From the NCBI RefSeq assembly GCF_008119665.1, contig NZ_CP043046.1, positions 5,394,001 through 5,458,000 on the forward strand: a stretch of DNA of 64,000 bases, read 5' to 3'. Source of the stretch: Pigmentiphaga aceris. GTDB taxonomy: Bacteria; Pseudomonadota; Gammaproteobacteria; Burkholderiales; Burkholderiaceae_B. Below, piece after piece: positions 9,156 to 17,955 of the stretch (position 1 is the first letter of the stretch; the number at the start of each line of letters is the position of its first letter). The notes beneath the pieces were generated by a model. The model saw only the letters and a program-made list of their open reading frames with translations. It made no database searches and was not told the origin of the DNA. Position numbers and translations under genes: made by a program.

Positions 9156-10052
9156 TTGACCGCTCAGACTCCTCCCCCTCCTTTGATGATCTGCCTGTCG
9201 CCGTCGGACCCTACCGGCGGTGGCGGTATCCAGTCCGACCTGCTCACCGGTGCCAGCATGGGTTGCCACGTGCTCAGTGTGCTGACCGGCCTGACCGTAC
9301 AAGACTCTGCCGGCCTGGAAGACTCGCGCCCGATCAACTCCGACTGGATCGATGACCAGGCGCGCTGCCTGCTTGAAGACATGCCGGTGCGTGCCATGAA
9401 GGTGGGTGGCCTGTTCACCACCGAGGCCGTGAGCGTGGTGGCCGAACTGTCTGCCGATTACAGCGCCCTGCCGCTGGTGCTGCACCTGGGCGCCGACCCC
9501 CCGGAAACGCCCGATGCCGAGACGGAAGATGGCGCGGAAGACGTGCTTGCCGCCACCATCGAACTGCTGGTGCCGCAGTCGAAGCTGGTGGTGGTCGATC
9601 GTCAGCGCCTGAGCCAGTGGCTGCACGACGGGGTGCTGATCTCGGACACCGAAGGCGCGGAAAGCGATGCCGAAGATGCGGTGCAGATGCTGCTGGCGCT
9701 GGGCGCAGAGCGCGTGCTGACCACCGGCCTGCACGAGCCGGGCGAACAGGTTGTCAACCATCTGTACGGTGCAGACGAGCCGACCGTGGCCTACCCCTGG
9801 CCGCGTCTGCCCGGCAATTACCGAGGTGCCGGCAGTACGCTGTCGACGGCTGTGGCCGCGCTGCTGTCGCACGGCCTGGATATTCAGGACGCGGTGGCCG
9901 AGGCGCAGGACTACACCTGGCAGGCACTGTCGGCAGGTTTTCGCCCTGGCATGGGCCGCATGTTGCCCGATCGTTTCTTCTGGGCCCGCAAGGCCGCAGC
10001 AGAAGCGGCCGAGGCAGCTGCAGCCGGGCTGGATGCGGAAACCGAGGACTGA
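9156..10052 (+). CDS. Divergent HMP/HMP-P kinase (ThiD-like)
   Basis: ThiD phosphorylates hydroxymethylpyrimidine and its monophosphate for thiamine synthesis. This 298-residue ribokinase-fold protein keeps the opening CLSPSDPTGGGGIQSDLLT, ALTVQDSAG-type and AMKVGG segments, and the C-terminal fold. At residues 224-227 the catalytic GTG(C/D) site reads GAGS, so the usual Cys or Asp is Ser. It also has an acidic insertion (about 113-130) and an alanine-rich tail. The start is uncertain: TTG at 9156 or ATG at 9186, neither with a good Shine-Dalgarno, and the frame is open further upstream. It lies upstream of thiE, which supports a thiamine link, but activity is doubtful. Confidence 0.8.
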   Translation: MTAQTPPPPLMICLSPSDPTGGGGIQSDLLTGASMGCHVLSVLTGLTVQDSAGLEDSRPINSDWIDDQARCLLEDMPVRAMKVGGLFTTEAVSVVAELSADYSALPLVLHLGADPPETPDAETEDGAEDVLAATIELLVPQSKLVVVDRQRLSQWLHDGVLISDTEGAESDAEDAVQMLLALGAERVLTTGLHEPGEQVVNHLYGADEPTVAYPWPRLPGNYRGAGSTLSTAVAALLSHGLDIQDAVAEAQDYTWQALSAGFRPGMGRMLPDRFFWARKAAAEAAEAAAAGLDAETED

Positions 10053-10063
10053 GCGGGTTGCAT

Positions 10064-10115
10064 GTAGATCAACCTCGTAGACCAACCTCGTAGATCAACC
10101 ACGCAGATCGAACCA
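10064..10115 (+). repeat. Four 13-bp imperfect tandem repeats upstream of thiE
   Basis: Four adjacent units related to GTAGATCAACCTC occupy 10064-10076, 10077-10089, 10090-10102 and 10103-10115 in the 113-bp gap between the thiD-like gene and thiE. The last unit is the most diverged. A pair of ATGAGCA words follows at about 10139 and 10152. No TPP riboswitch motif was found here. Confidence 0.8.
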
Positions 10116-10165
10116 TGACCGAATCGGGTGGCATTGCATGAGCACGACAGCATGAGCAGGAACCC

Positions 10166-10891
10166 ATGACCCCCAGCACACTGAACACGTCCACCTCGTT
10201 GGCGGGCGTCTACGGCTTGACGCCCGAATGGGACGACACCGATCGCCTGATCGACGGCGTGCGCGCCGCTGCCCGGGGCGGCATGCGCGTGCTGCAACTG
10301 CGCCGCAAGCTGGTTACGCCCGAGCAACGCCGGGCGCAAGCTCTGGCCTTGCGCGACGAAACCCTGAAACTGGGGGTGCTGTTCATCATCAATGACGACT
10401 GGCGACTGGCGCTGGACGTGGGCGCAGACGGCGTACACCTGGGGCGCGACGATGGCGACATTGCCGCCGCACGCGCTGCCGGCCCGCATTTGCGCATTGG
10501 TGCCACCTGCTACAACGAACTGCCCCGCGCCCAGGCGGCGCTGGCAGCGGGTGCCGATCACCTGGCCTTTGGCGCAGTCTTCGGTTCTCCCACCAAACCG
10601 GCCGCCGTGCACGCGCCGCTTTCCTTGTTTGCCCAAGCGCGTGCGCTGCCTGGCGCAGCACACGTACCGCTGGTGGCCATCGGCGGCATCACGCCAGACA
10701 ACGCTGCGCAGGTGACGGCAGCCGGTGCCGATGCACTGGCGGTCATCAGCGCCCTGTTCGACAGCGCGGACATCGAGGCCACGGCGCGCCGCTTGCATCA
10801 GGCGTTCAGCGCGCAGCCTGTTGGTTCCGCTGGCGCAGTGCCGGCCGCGACTACCTCCGCGATTTCCCCTGCGCTTCCCCCTATTCTTTGA
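10166..10891 (+). CDS. thiE: Thiamine-phosphate synthase
   Basis: ThiE joins HMP-diphosphate and the thiazole phosphate to make thiamine phosphate. The TIM-barrel motifs are intact: VLQLRRK, the [21 protein letters not shown] segment, the phosphate loop [17 protein letters not shown], and [11 protein letters not shown]. At 241 residues it is slightly longer than the usual 210-220 because of an Ala/Pro-rich C-terminal tail. It precedes hemL by 14 bases and probably shares a transcript with it and with the thiD-like gene upstream. Confidence 0.95.
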   Translation: MTPSTLNTSTSLAGVYGLTPEWDDTDRLIDGVRAAARGGMRVLQLRRKLVTPEQRRAQALALRDETLKLGVLFIINDDWRLALDVGADGVHLGRDDGDIAAARAAGPHLRIGATCYNELPRAQAALAAGADHLAFGAVFGSPTKPAAVHAPLSLFAQARALPGAAHVPLVAIGGITPDNAAQVTAAGADALAVISALFDSADIEATARRLHQAFSAQPVGSAGAVPAATTSAISPALPPIL

Positions 10892-10905
10892 CCGGACCTA
10901 CCCCC

Positions 10906-12186
10906 ATGAGCCGTAACGCAGAATTGTTTGAACGCGCCTCCCGCAGCATTCCTGGCGGCGTGAACTCGCCGGTGCGGGCCTTTCGCTCGGTTGGCGGCAC
11001 GCCGCGCTTCCTGACGCGCGCTCTTGGCCCCCACGTCTGGGACGCCGATGACAAGCAATACATCGACTACGTCGGCTCCTGGGGTCCGGCCATTCTGGGC
11101 CACGCCCATCCGCAGGTGATCCAGGCGGTGCAGGAAGCGGCCGTCAACGGCCTGTCCTTCGGCGCGCCCAGCGAAGGCGAAATCGAGATCGCCGAACTGC
11201 TGATCGAACGCCTGCCGTCGATGGAACAGGTTCGCCTGGTCAGCTCGGGCACCGAAGCCACCATGAGCGCGATTCGCCTGGCGCGTGGTTTCACCGGCCG
11301 CGACAAGCTGATCAAGTTCGAAGGCTGCTATCACGGTCACTCCGACAGCTTGCTGGTCAAGGCGGGCTCGGGCATGTTGGCCCTGGGCAACCCGACGTCT
11401 GCTGGCGTGCCGGCCGAATTCGCTGCCCATACCCTGGTGCTGGACTACAACGACCTGAACTCGGTGGAAGCCGCTTTCAATGCCTTCCCGGACCAGATCG
11501 CCTGCATCATCGTGGAGCCGATTGCCGGCAACATGAATCTGATCAAACCGCTGCCGGGCTTCCTGGAAGGCCTGCGCGAGCTGTGCACCCGCCACGGCGC
11601 GGTGCTGATCTTCGACGAAGTGATGACCGGTTTCCGCGTCGGCCCGCAAGGCGTGCAAGGCCTGTACGACATCACGCCCGACCTGACCACGCTGGGCAAG
11701 GTGATTGGCGGCGGCATGCCGGTGGGTGCCTTCGGTGGCCGCAAGGACATCATGGCCTGCATCGCCCCGCTGGGCGCGGTCTACCAGGCCGGCACGCTGT
11801 CGGGCAATCCGGTGGCCGTGGCCGCTGGTATCCAGACCTTGAAGCTGATCGACAAGCCTGATTTCTACCCGCGCCTGGAAGCCCAGACCATCAAGCTGGT
11901 CGATGCGCTGGAAGCCGGTGCCGCAGCAGCCGGCATTCCGTTTGTGGCGGATTCGGTGGGCGGCATGTTCGGCCTGTATTTCAGCGAAAGCATTCCGACC
12001 AGCTTCGCCCAGGTAACGACCTCGGACCGTGAACGCTTCAACGCCTTCTTCCACGGCTCGCTGGCAGGCGGCGTGTACTTTGCGCCGTCCGCCTACGAAG
12101 CCGGGTTCGTGTCGATCACCCATGATGATGACGTGATCGAAGCAACGCGCGCCGTCACCGACCTGGCGTTTGCCGCACTTCGGTAA
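10906..12186 (+). CDS. hemL: Glutamate-1-semialdehyde 2,1-aminomutase
   Basis: HemL converts glutamate-1-semialdehyde to 5-aminolevulinate, the first dedicated precursor of heme and other tetrapyrroles, by the C5 pathway. The 426-residue PLP enzyme begins at the ATG giving [17 protein letters not shown]. It carries the [10 protein letters not shown] loop, the aspartate of [12 protein letters not shown], and the PLP lysine in [12 protein letters not shown]. Start choice follows the family N-terminus; a TTG 18 bases upstream overlaps the thiE stop. Confidence 0.97.
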   Translation: MSRNAELFERASRSIPGGVNSPVRAFRSVGGTPRFLTRALGPHVWDADDKQYIDYVGSWGPAILGHAHPQVIQAVQEAAVNGLSFGAPSEGEIEIAELLIERLPSMEQVRLVSSGTEATMSAIRLARGFTGRDKLIKFEGCYHGHSDSLLVKAGSGMLALGNPTSAGVPAEFAAHTLVLDYNDLNSVEAAFNAFPDQIACIIVEPIAGNMNLIKPLPGFLEGLRELCTRHGAVLIFDEVMTGFRVGPQGVQGLYDITPDLTTLGKVIGGGMPVGAFGGRKDIMACIAPLGAVYQAGTLSGNPVAVAAGIQTLKLIDKPDFYPRLEAQTIKLVDALEAGAAAAGIPFVADSVGGMFGLYFSESIPTSFAQVTTSDRERFNAFFHGSLAGGVYFAPSAYEAGFVSITHDDDVIEATRAVTDLAFAALR

Positions 12187-12395
12187 CTGCTCGCCGGCAG
12201 ACTTGCTTGGCAGCCCTGACCTTGTTGAGATCGACCGCTGATATCAACCACCAGGCACGGGCTGCAATCCAACAATTGCTGACCATCTCCTGGCCCCGAA
12301 ACACGGCAGCACGGCTGCTGTGGCCCGGGGCCTGAGGCAAAATATTCCCCCTGCGGTGTGCGCAAGCCGCCCGCCCCCTTTTTTCCAGGATCGAC
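12187..12395. other. Intergenic region hemL-argJ
   Basis: About 210 bases without a gene. Near 12294-12338 there is a GC-rich imperfect stem (CCCCG ... CGGGG enclosing CAGCACGGCTGCTG) with no following T-run, so a rho-independent terminator is only possible, not clear. The argJ ribosome binding site AGGA lies five bases before its ATG at the end of the gap. Confidence 0.45.
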
Positions 12396-13625
12396 ATGGC
12401 CGTCAATCTGCATATCCCCGCCCAGGAAGACATCTTCGGCGTTCCCGGCATTGAAATCGGCGTGACCGAAGCCGGTGTCCGCAAAGCCAACCGCCGCGAC
12501 CTGACGGTGTTCCGTCTGGCCGAAGGCACCTCGGTGGCCGGCGTGTTCACGCTGAACCGCTTCTGCGCCGCTCCCGTGCAAGTGTGCCAAGCGCACCTGG
12601 CACAGGCAGGCAACGGCATTCGCGCGCTGGTCATCAACACCGGCAACGCCAACGCGGGCACGGGTGAACCGGGCCTGGCCGCTGCCAACGCCACCTGCGA
12701 TGCCGTCGCCAAGCTGCTGGACATTGCGCCCGCACAAGTGCTGCCGTTTTCCACCGGTGTGATTCTCGAACCCCTGCCGGTGGACCGCATCGTTGCCGCC
12801 CTGCCCAAGGCTGTGGCTGCGCTGGGCCCGAACCAATGGTTCGAGGCCGCACACGGCATCATGACCACCGACACGCTGCCGAAGGTCGTGTCGCGCAAAG
12901 TCCAGCTGGGCGGTAAGGACGTGACCTTCACCGGCATCAGCAAGGGCGCGGGCATGATCCGCCCGAACATGGCGACCATGCTGGGCTTCCTGGGCACCGA
13001 TGCGGGCATTGCCCCGGCGCTGCTGAAGGAACTGGCCCGTGAAGTGGCCGACAACTCGTTCAACCGCATCACCATCGACGGCGATACCTCGACCAACGAT
13101 TCCTTCATCATCGCGGCCACCGGCAAGAGCGGCCTGCAGGTGAACGACCGCGCGCACGCCGATTTCGCGGCACTGCGCCAGGCGCTGGTTGACGTTGCTG
13201 CCGAACTGGCACAACTGATCGTGCGTGATGCCGAAGGCGCGACCAAGTTCATCACGGTGAAAGTGGAAGGCGCTGGCAGCACGGAAGAAGCGCTGAAGGT
13301 GGCATACGCCATCGGCCACTCGCCACTGGTGAAAACCGCTTTCTTCGCCTCGGACCCAAATCTGGGCCGCATTCTGGCGGCCATCGGCTACGCCGGCATT
13401 GCTGACCTGGACGTGGGCGGCGTGAACATGTGGCTGGACGACGTCTGGGTGGCCAAGAACGGTGGCCGCAACCCCGACTACCAGGAAGCCGACGGCCAGC
13501 GCGTGATGAAGCAACCAGAAATCCTGGTGCGCATCGATCTGGGTCGTGGCAACGTGACCGACACGGTCTACACCTGCGACTTCTCGCATGAGTACGTCAG
13601 CATCAACGCTGATTACCGCTCATAA
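12396..13625 (+). CDS. argJ: Bifunctional ornithine acetyltransferase / N-acetylglutamate synthase
   Basis: ArgJ recycles the acetyl group from N-acetylornithine onto glutamate in the cyclic arginine pathway, and in bifunctional forms also uses acetyl-CoA. The 409-residue precursor self-cleaves before the Thr in the [14 protein letters not shown] motif, giving alpha and beta chains; this motif is intact. Other landmarks are [19 protein letters not shown] and the C-terminal [16 protein letters not shown] well-formed terminator follows it at 13705-13729. Confidence 0.97.
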   Translation: MAVNLHIPAQEDIFGVPGIEIGVTEAGVRKANRRDLTVFRLAEGTSVAGVFTLNRFCAAPVQVCQAHLAQAGNGIRALVINTGNANAGTGEPGLAAANATCDAVAKLLDIAPAQVLPFSTGVILEPLPVDRIVAALPKAVAALGPNQWFEAAHGIMTTDTLPKVVSRKVQLGGKDVTFTGISKGAGMIRPNMATMLGFLGTDAGIAPALLKELAREVADNSFNRITIDGDTSTNDSFIIAATGKSGLQVNDRAHADFAALRQALVDVAAELAQLIVRDAEGATKFITVKVEGAGSTEEALKVAYAIGHSPLVKTAFFASDPNLGRILAAIGYAGIADLDVGGVNMWLDDVWVAKNGGRNPDYQEADGQRVMKQPEILVRIDLGRGNVTDTVYTCDFSHEYVSINADYRS

Positions 13626-13634
13626 AAATCTGAC

Positions 13635-13663
13635 GCTGGTTTCAAGACTGGTCTAAAACCAGC
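13635..13663. repeat. 8-bp inverted repeat after argJ
   Basis: GCTGGTTT (13635-13642) pairs with AAACCAGC (13656-13663) across a 13-base loop just after the argJ stop. It has no T-run on the plus strand, and the stronger hairpin at 13705 is the likelier terminator. Confidence 0.5.
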
Positions 13664-13704
13664 CTTGCAATCGACCTCATAGGCGGCTCGCAAGCGCCGC
13701 GTTC

Positions 13705-13729
13705 AAACCGGCCCTGAAAGCCGGTTTTT
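13705..13729 (+). terminator. Rho-independent terminator after argJ
   Basis: Stem AAACCGGC (13705-13712) and GCCGGTTT (13720-13727) with a seven-base loop, continuing into a five-T run (13725-13729). It would end the argJ transcript before the DUF815 gene. Confidence 0.8.
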
Positions 13730-13792
13730 AAAACACTGCTCGTAGAAACCGGCCGTGGAACCTCGGCCGCAAAACACCTGCCTGGAGACGAT

Positions 13793-14737
13793 GTGAGCAC
13801 CCCCGAACCGACCCTGCCCGCCGCCGACCTGATCCGTCTGGTCGGCCGCGCCGAACGTGTGCTGGCCCAGCTGGAAGCCTGGCTGCCGCCGGCTCCGCCG
13901 CCGATCGACTGGACGGCGCACGCGTTTCGCTGGCGTCGGCGCGGGAATCAAGGCTGGTTGGAGCCGGTGCAGCACATTGCGCGCATCGAGCTCGATGACC
14001 TGCAACACATCGATCGCCAGAAGGAAATCATTGACCGCAACACCCGCCAGTTCCTCGCGGGTCGTCCGGCCAACAACGTCTTGATGACCGGTGCCCGTGG
14101 CACCGGCAAAAGCTCGCTGGTGAAGGCCATGCTGGCGGCGCACGCCCCGGCAGGTCTGCGCCTGATCGAAGTCGACAAGGGTGACTTGTCCGACCTTCAG
14201 GAAATCGTCGATCAGGTGGCGCCCCGCCCGGAACGCTTCGTGGTGTTCTGCGACGACCTGTCGTTCGAGGAAGGCGAAGCCGGCTACAAGGCATTGAAGT
14301 CGGTGCTGGACGGCTCGATTGCCGCATCGACCGACAACGTGCTGATCTACGCGACCTCGAACCGACGTCATCTGATGCCGGAGTACATGAGCGAAAACCT
14401 GTCGACCAAGCACCAGACCGATGGCGAAATCCATCCTGGCGAAACGGTTGAGGAAAAGATCTCGCTGTCGGAGCGCTTCGGCCTGTGGCTGTCGTTCTAC
14501 CCATTCAAGCAAGACGACTATCTGGACATCGTCGAACACTGGCTGCGTGACCTGGGTGTGCCGGACGCATCGATCAGCGCCGCGCGCCACGCCGCCTTGC
14601 AGTGGACCATTGAACGCGGTTCGCGCTCGGGTCGGGTGGCATGGCAATTTGCCAAGGACTGGGCAGCGCGCCAGGCTGCGGCAGGCGACGCATTGCCGGC
14701 CGGGCACGTGACCGTTAATCCTGTGGCGGACTATTGA
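13793..14737 (+). CDS. DUF815 AAA-type ATPase
   Basis: A 314-residue P-loop ATPase of the DUF815 family, of unknown role. Walker A reads GARGTGKSS (about residues 101-109), Walker B is VVFCDDLSFE (about 151-160), and a sensor-like YATSNRRHLMPEY follows. The C-terminal region has the helical lid expected of AAA proteins. The start is a GTG with GGAGA five bases upstream. It sits between argJ and the Nudix/ThiE gene, an arrangement I recall from other Burkholderiales. Confidence 0.9.
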   Translation: MSTPEPTLPAADLIRLVGRAERVLAQLEAWLPPAPPPIDWTAHAFRWRRRGNQGWLEPVQHIARIELDDLQHIDRQKEIIDRNTRQFLAGRPANNVLMTGARGTGKSSLVKAMLAAHAPAGLRLIEVDKGDLSDLQEIVDQVAPRPERFVVFCDDLSFEEGEAGYKALKSVLDGSIAASTDNVLIYATSNRRHLMPEYMSENLSTKHQTDGEIHPGETVEEKISLSERFGLWLSFYPFKQDDYLDIVEHWLRDLGVPDASISAARHAALQWTIERGSRSGRVAWQFAKDWAARQAAAGDALPAGHVTVNPVADY

Positions 14738-14739
14738 TC

Positions 14740-15858
14740 ATGAACCTGCAAGCGGGCCAGGAAGTGCGAAAGGTAATGGAAGTGGCGGCAGGCGTGCTGC
14801 TGCGCGCCGACGGCAGCGTGCTGCTGGGCCAGCGCCCGGAAGGCAAGGCCTACGCCGGTTGGTGGGAACTGCCCGGCGGCAAGCTCGAACCCGGTGAAAC
14901 CGTGCTGCAAGCCCTGGCACGTGAACTGAAAGAAGAGCTTGGCATCGACGTGACTGCGGCCACCACCTGGGTGACGCACGAACACACGTACCCGCACGCG
15001 ACCGTGCGCCTGCACTTCTGCCGGGTGACCGGCTGGCATGGCGAGCCGCGCGGCCTGGAATCGCAGGACGTGCAGTGGGTACAGGCCTGGCGTGCCGAAA
15101 CCTCGGCCATTACCGCTGCAGTGAACGCGCGCGAAGCACGCATTGCGGCGCTGGCACCCGATGCCTCGCCCGAGGCACACGTGGCTGCCACGGCGCTGTC
15201 GGTCGAGGAAGGCCTGGGCCTGACCTTGTCGCCGCCGGTTGGCCCCCTGCTGCCCGCCACCTTGCCGCCCATGCGCTGGCTGCAGGTGCCGGATATCTAC
15301 GGCATCACCGGCATCGACAACCCCGACAATCTGTCAGCCTTCATGCACAAGCTGGATTCCGCGCTGGCACGTGGTCTGCGCCTGGTGCAATTCCGCGAAC
15401 CGGGCTGGCCCGAAGGCCCGAATGCGCCGTCGCTGCTGGCGGTATTGCGTGATGTGATCGAACGCACCCACGCAGCCGGTGGCCGTGTGCTGGTCAACAG
15501 CGTGCACCCGGCCGCCTGGTGGAACGAGGCCGACGGCGTGCACCTGCGCGCCAGCGATGCCAGTGGCCCCCGCCCCGACATCGCCCCCGGAAGCTGGGTG
15601 GGCGTCTCGGTTCATGCCGCACATGACCTGGCCAATGCGCGCAAGCTGGATGCAGACTTCGTGGCACTGGGCAATGTGCTGCCCACGCCCTCGCATACCG
15701 ACCGGGCACCGCTGGGCTGGCAGCAATTTGCCGCGCTCAATCTCCAGGCGGGCTTGCCGGTATTTGCGCTGGGCGGACAAGGGCCGGACACACTGGCGAC
15801 CGCGATTGGTCACGGCGCGCATGGGATTGCGGCGATTCGTGGGGTGTGGGACGAATAA
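14740..15858 (+). CDS. Nudix hydrolase fused to a ThiE/TenI-like domain
   Basis: Residues about 15-145 form a MutT-type Nudix domain with a complete Nudix box (GGKLEPGETVLQALAREL then KEELGI) preceded by GQRPEGK. This suggests hydrolysis of 8-oxo-dGTP-like nucleotides. Residues about 180-372 form a thiamine-phosphate-synthase/TenI-like barrel. There the ThiE active-site stretch QLRxK is QFREP, and the phosphate-loop region is LGNVLPTPSHTDRAPLG, so thiamine synthesis is unlikely. Such fusions are known in gamma- and betaproteobacteria. The start could be 14740 or 14776; the latter has AAGG just ahead. A strong terminator follows. Confidence 0.9.
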   Translation: MNLQAGQEVRKVMEVAAGVLLRADGSVLLGQRPEGKAYAGWWELPGGKLEPGETVLQALARELKEELGIDVTAATTWVTHEHTYPHATVRLHFCRVTGWHGEPRGLESQDVQWVQAWRAETSAITAAVNAREARIAALAPDASPEAHVAATALSVEEGLGLTLSPPVGPLLPATLPPMRWLQVPDIYGITGIDNPDNLSAFMHKLDSALARGLRLVQFREPGWPEGPNAPSLLAVLRDVIERTHAAGGRVLVNSVHPAAWWNEADGVHLRASDASGPRPDIAPGSWVGVSVHAAHDLANARKLDADFVALGNVLPTPSHTDRAPLGWQQFAALNLQAGLPVFALGGQGPDTLATAIGHGAHGIAAIRGVWDE

Positions 15859-15922
15859 ACGGAACGAACAAGAGGCTGGGTAAGCGCGGGTCGATCAGGT
15901 CAGCGCTGAATATCCAGATGTG

Positions 15923-15961
15923 AAACGGGGCTCAGGTCAAAAACCTGAGCCCCGTTTTTTT
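15923..15961. terminator. Strong bidirectional terminator
   Basis: AAACGGGGCTCAGGT (15923-15937) pairs perfectly with ACCTGAGCCCCGTTT (15943-15957) across a five-base loop. T-run 15955-15961 follows on the plus strand and A-run precedes the stem, so it can end both the Nudix/ThiE transcript and minus-strand transcription from yacG. Confidence 0.9.
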
Positions 15962-16070
15962 CAGACAGCGTCGGAAAAGAATTGCCTGTGGCAGTCATGC
16001 CGCCAACCGACGCGACACGTCTATTGCAGCGGTCTATCGAGGCTGTACATCAAAGCAGCCCATCGAAGCC

Positions 16071-16277
16071 TCACTGCAGCTTGTACGTATCCAGCTTGTC
16101 GGGCGCGTCACCGCTCAATCCATCGTTTTCCAGCGGTGCGCCAGGAATCGAGAACTTCTCGGCGGCCCATGCGCCCAGATCGATCTTCTTGCAGCGTTCC
16201 GAGCAGAACGGTCGATACGGGCTATCCGGGCCCCATTCGACCGGACGCGAACAGGTGGGGCATTTCACTTTGGGCAT
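16071..16277 (-). CDS. yacG: DNA gyrase inhibitor YacG
   Basis: A 68-residue zinc protein with CPTC near residue 6 and CSERC near residue 25, the four Cys ligands of the YacG family. YacG binds GyrB and blocks DNA binding by gyrase in E. coli. The segment [15 protein letters not shown] is also typical. It is the last gene of the minus-strand pilD-coaE-zapD-yacG row. Confidence 0.95.
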   Translation of the reverse strand: MPKVKCPTCSRPVEWGPDSPYRPFCSERCKKIDLGAWAAEKFSIPGAPLENDGLSGDAPDKLDTYKLQ

Positions 16278-16354
16278 TGCGGCAACAGTTCCTGGGTGGG
16301 GGCAGACCTCGGCGTCGCGCTACGAGGTGAACGCAACACCGCTTCCTGCAATAT

Positions 16355-17113
16355 TCAGGGGTTCGCGCACAGGGCGAACTGGAATGGCACGTCGTGCGAC
16401 ACCGGCTGCGGGCGCATCGCGCCGTCCTGGCTGAAAAATCGGATGGACGCCATGTACTTGTTGGCGCTGATCTCGGGAAACACGCCCAACTGCGGGTCGA
16501 TATACACCCGCATCAACAAGTAGCCCTTGCCGTCCAGCGGACGACGAAAGTTACCTTGTTGCGCCAATGCATCGACCCGTTGGCCGGATTCACGCAGCAA
16601 TTTCAGCGCAATCGCCAGGCCATGACGCAACGGCAACAAGGACGATGTCCATTCGATGAAATCCTTCTCGCGAAGTTCCGCCGGTTTGTGACGCCACGCA
16701 TGGTACGACGGCAGGTCGAATTCACAGACGCCGCCCGGGATCGCCAGGCGGCTGCGAATGCTGTTCAACCAGTCGTGATCGCGCAAAGCCTGACCCGGTT
16801 TGCCGGTGGCCACGGTCAAGGCGGCAATCGCCTGCTCGATGTGGCCCAGCATGGTCGCCAGCAGATCCTGATCGACACCGGGGTGTTCGCGCAAACCGGC
16901 CAGCGACTGGCGTTGCTTCTCCAGATCCTGGGCAAGATCACTGCGCACGTCGGCACGCGCAGTCACATCCAGAATGTCAAAAAGCAGCGTCAGTGCAACG
17001 TGATGCTCACGTGCATCGCCGCGCCCGATGAAGAAAAACAGCTTCTCGAACAGGTCTTCAAGCCTAAGCAGCGTGCGAATCCGCTCATTGAATGGGTAGT
17101 CGTAAAGAATCAC
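16355..17113 (-). CDS. zapD: Cell division protein ZapD
   Basis: ZapD bundles FtsZ filaments at the division ring. The 252-residue protein begins at a GTG (17113) giving ILYDYPFNERIRTLLRLEDLFEKL, the conserved family N-terminus; in-frame codons further upstream have no family similarity. Later landmarks are FDLPSYHAWRHKP, LPLRHGLAIALKLLRESG, and KGYLLMRVYIDP. It lies between coaE and yacG, the usual neighbours in beta- and gammaproteobacteria. Confidence 0.95.
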   Translation of the reverse strand: MILYDYPFNERIRTLLRLEDLFEKLFFFIGRGDAREHHVALTLLFDILDVTARADVRSDLAQDLEKQRQSLAGLREHPGVDQDLLATMLGHIEQAIAALTVATGKPGQALRDHDWLNSIRSRLAIPGGVCEFDLPSYHAWRHKPAELREKDFIEWTSSLLPLRHGLAIALKLLRESGQRVDALAQQGNFRRPLDGKGYLLMRVYIDPQLGVFPEISANKYMASIRFFSQDGAMRPQPVSHDVPFQFALCANP

Positions 17114-17253
17114 GTTTGCCCGTCCGGGTCGAATGCATGATGTACCCACGCGGTTGCCGACGAGCAAGCCGCAAGCGGATTCCGTTCGTACCGTCTCAAT
17201 ACGCTACCGAGGAAGAAAAACGCGTGGCGAGTTCGGAAGAACACAGTAGCGCG

Positions 17254-17862
17254 TCAGGCCAAGGATGACAATTCACGCCAGCGCGCGTGCAGCGTCTCGA
17301 CGCGTGCTTCCAGCTCGTCGGCAGTCGTGGCACCGTCATTGACGATGACGTCATCGGCCGCACCCAGGCGCTCGTCGCGCATTGCCTGCACCAACATGAT
17401 GCGTTCCACCGCATCACGCGTCAGGCCGCTGCGGGACTGCACCCGGCGAATCTGGGTTTCTTCATCGCAGTCGACCACACAGACGCGGTCGACCCGACCG
17501 GCCCATTGGCCTGACTCAACCAGCAGCGGCACCACGAAGACCTGGTACAGGCCAATGGACTCGGCGGCAGCCGCATCGATATGTGTGCGGATCATCGGGT
17601 GCAGGATCGCTTCCAGCCGAGACTTGGCGGCCCGGTCACGGAACACCAGCTCGCGCATCCGCGCACGGTCGAGTGCGCCTTGGGCGTCGATCATCTCGTC
17701 ACCGAAAGCAGCGCGCAGCGGGGCAATGCCTGCGCCGCCCGGCGCGGTGAGCGCGTGCGCGATCGCATCGGAATCGATAATCGCTGCGCCACGCGCTTCA
17801 AGCAGATCGGCCACACGGGTCTTGCCCGAGCCGATACCACCGGTCAAACCGATTTTGAGCAT
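17254..17862 (-). CDS. coaE: Dephospho-CoA kinase
   Basis: CoaE phosphorylates dephospho-CoA in the last step of coenzyme A synthesis. The 202 residues start with the P-loop GLTGGIGSGKTRVADL, followed by IIDSDAIAH, the HPMIR motif, and VVPLLVESGQW. Length and motif order are standard. Confidence 0.96.
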   Translation of the reverse strand: MLKIGLTGGIGSGKTRVADLLEARGAAIIDSDAIAHALTAPGGAGIAPLRAAFGDEMIDAQGALDRARMRELVFRDRAAKSRLEAILHPMIRTHIDAAAAESIGLYQVFVVPLLVESGQWAGRVDRVCVVDCDEETQIRRVQSRSGLTRDAVERIMLVQAMRDERLGAADDVIVNDGATTADELEARVETLHARWRELSSLA

Positions 17863-17955
17863 GTTTTAAAGGTGAATTAAATGCGCGAAACCGACATTGT
17901 GCAGTAAGCGCGCGCACTCGCGTCCGGTCCAGCCCGCCGACGTTTGCAGGCCGGG

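Noticed and set aside
10053..10165. Possible TPP riboswitch before thiE
   Set aside because: None of the conserved thi-box words was found; the gap is filled by tandem repeats.
13635..13663. Main argJ terminator
   Set aside because: Long loop and no T-run; the hairpin at 13705-13729 is much better.
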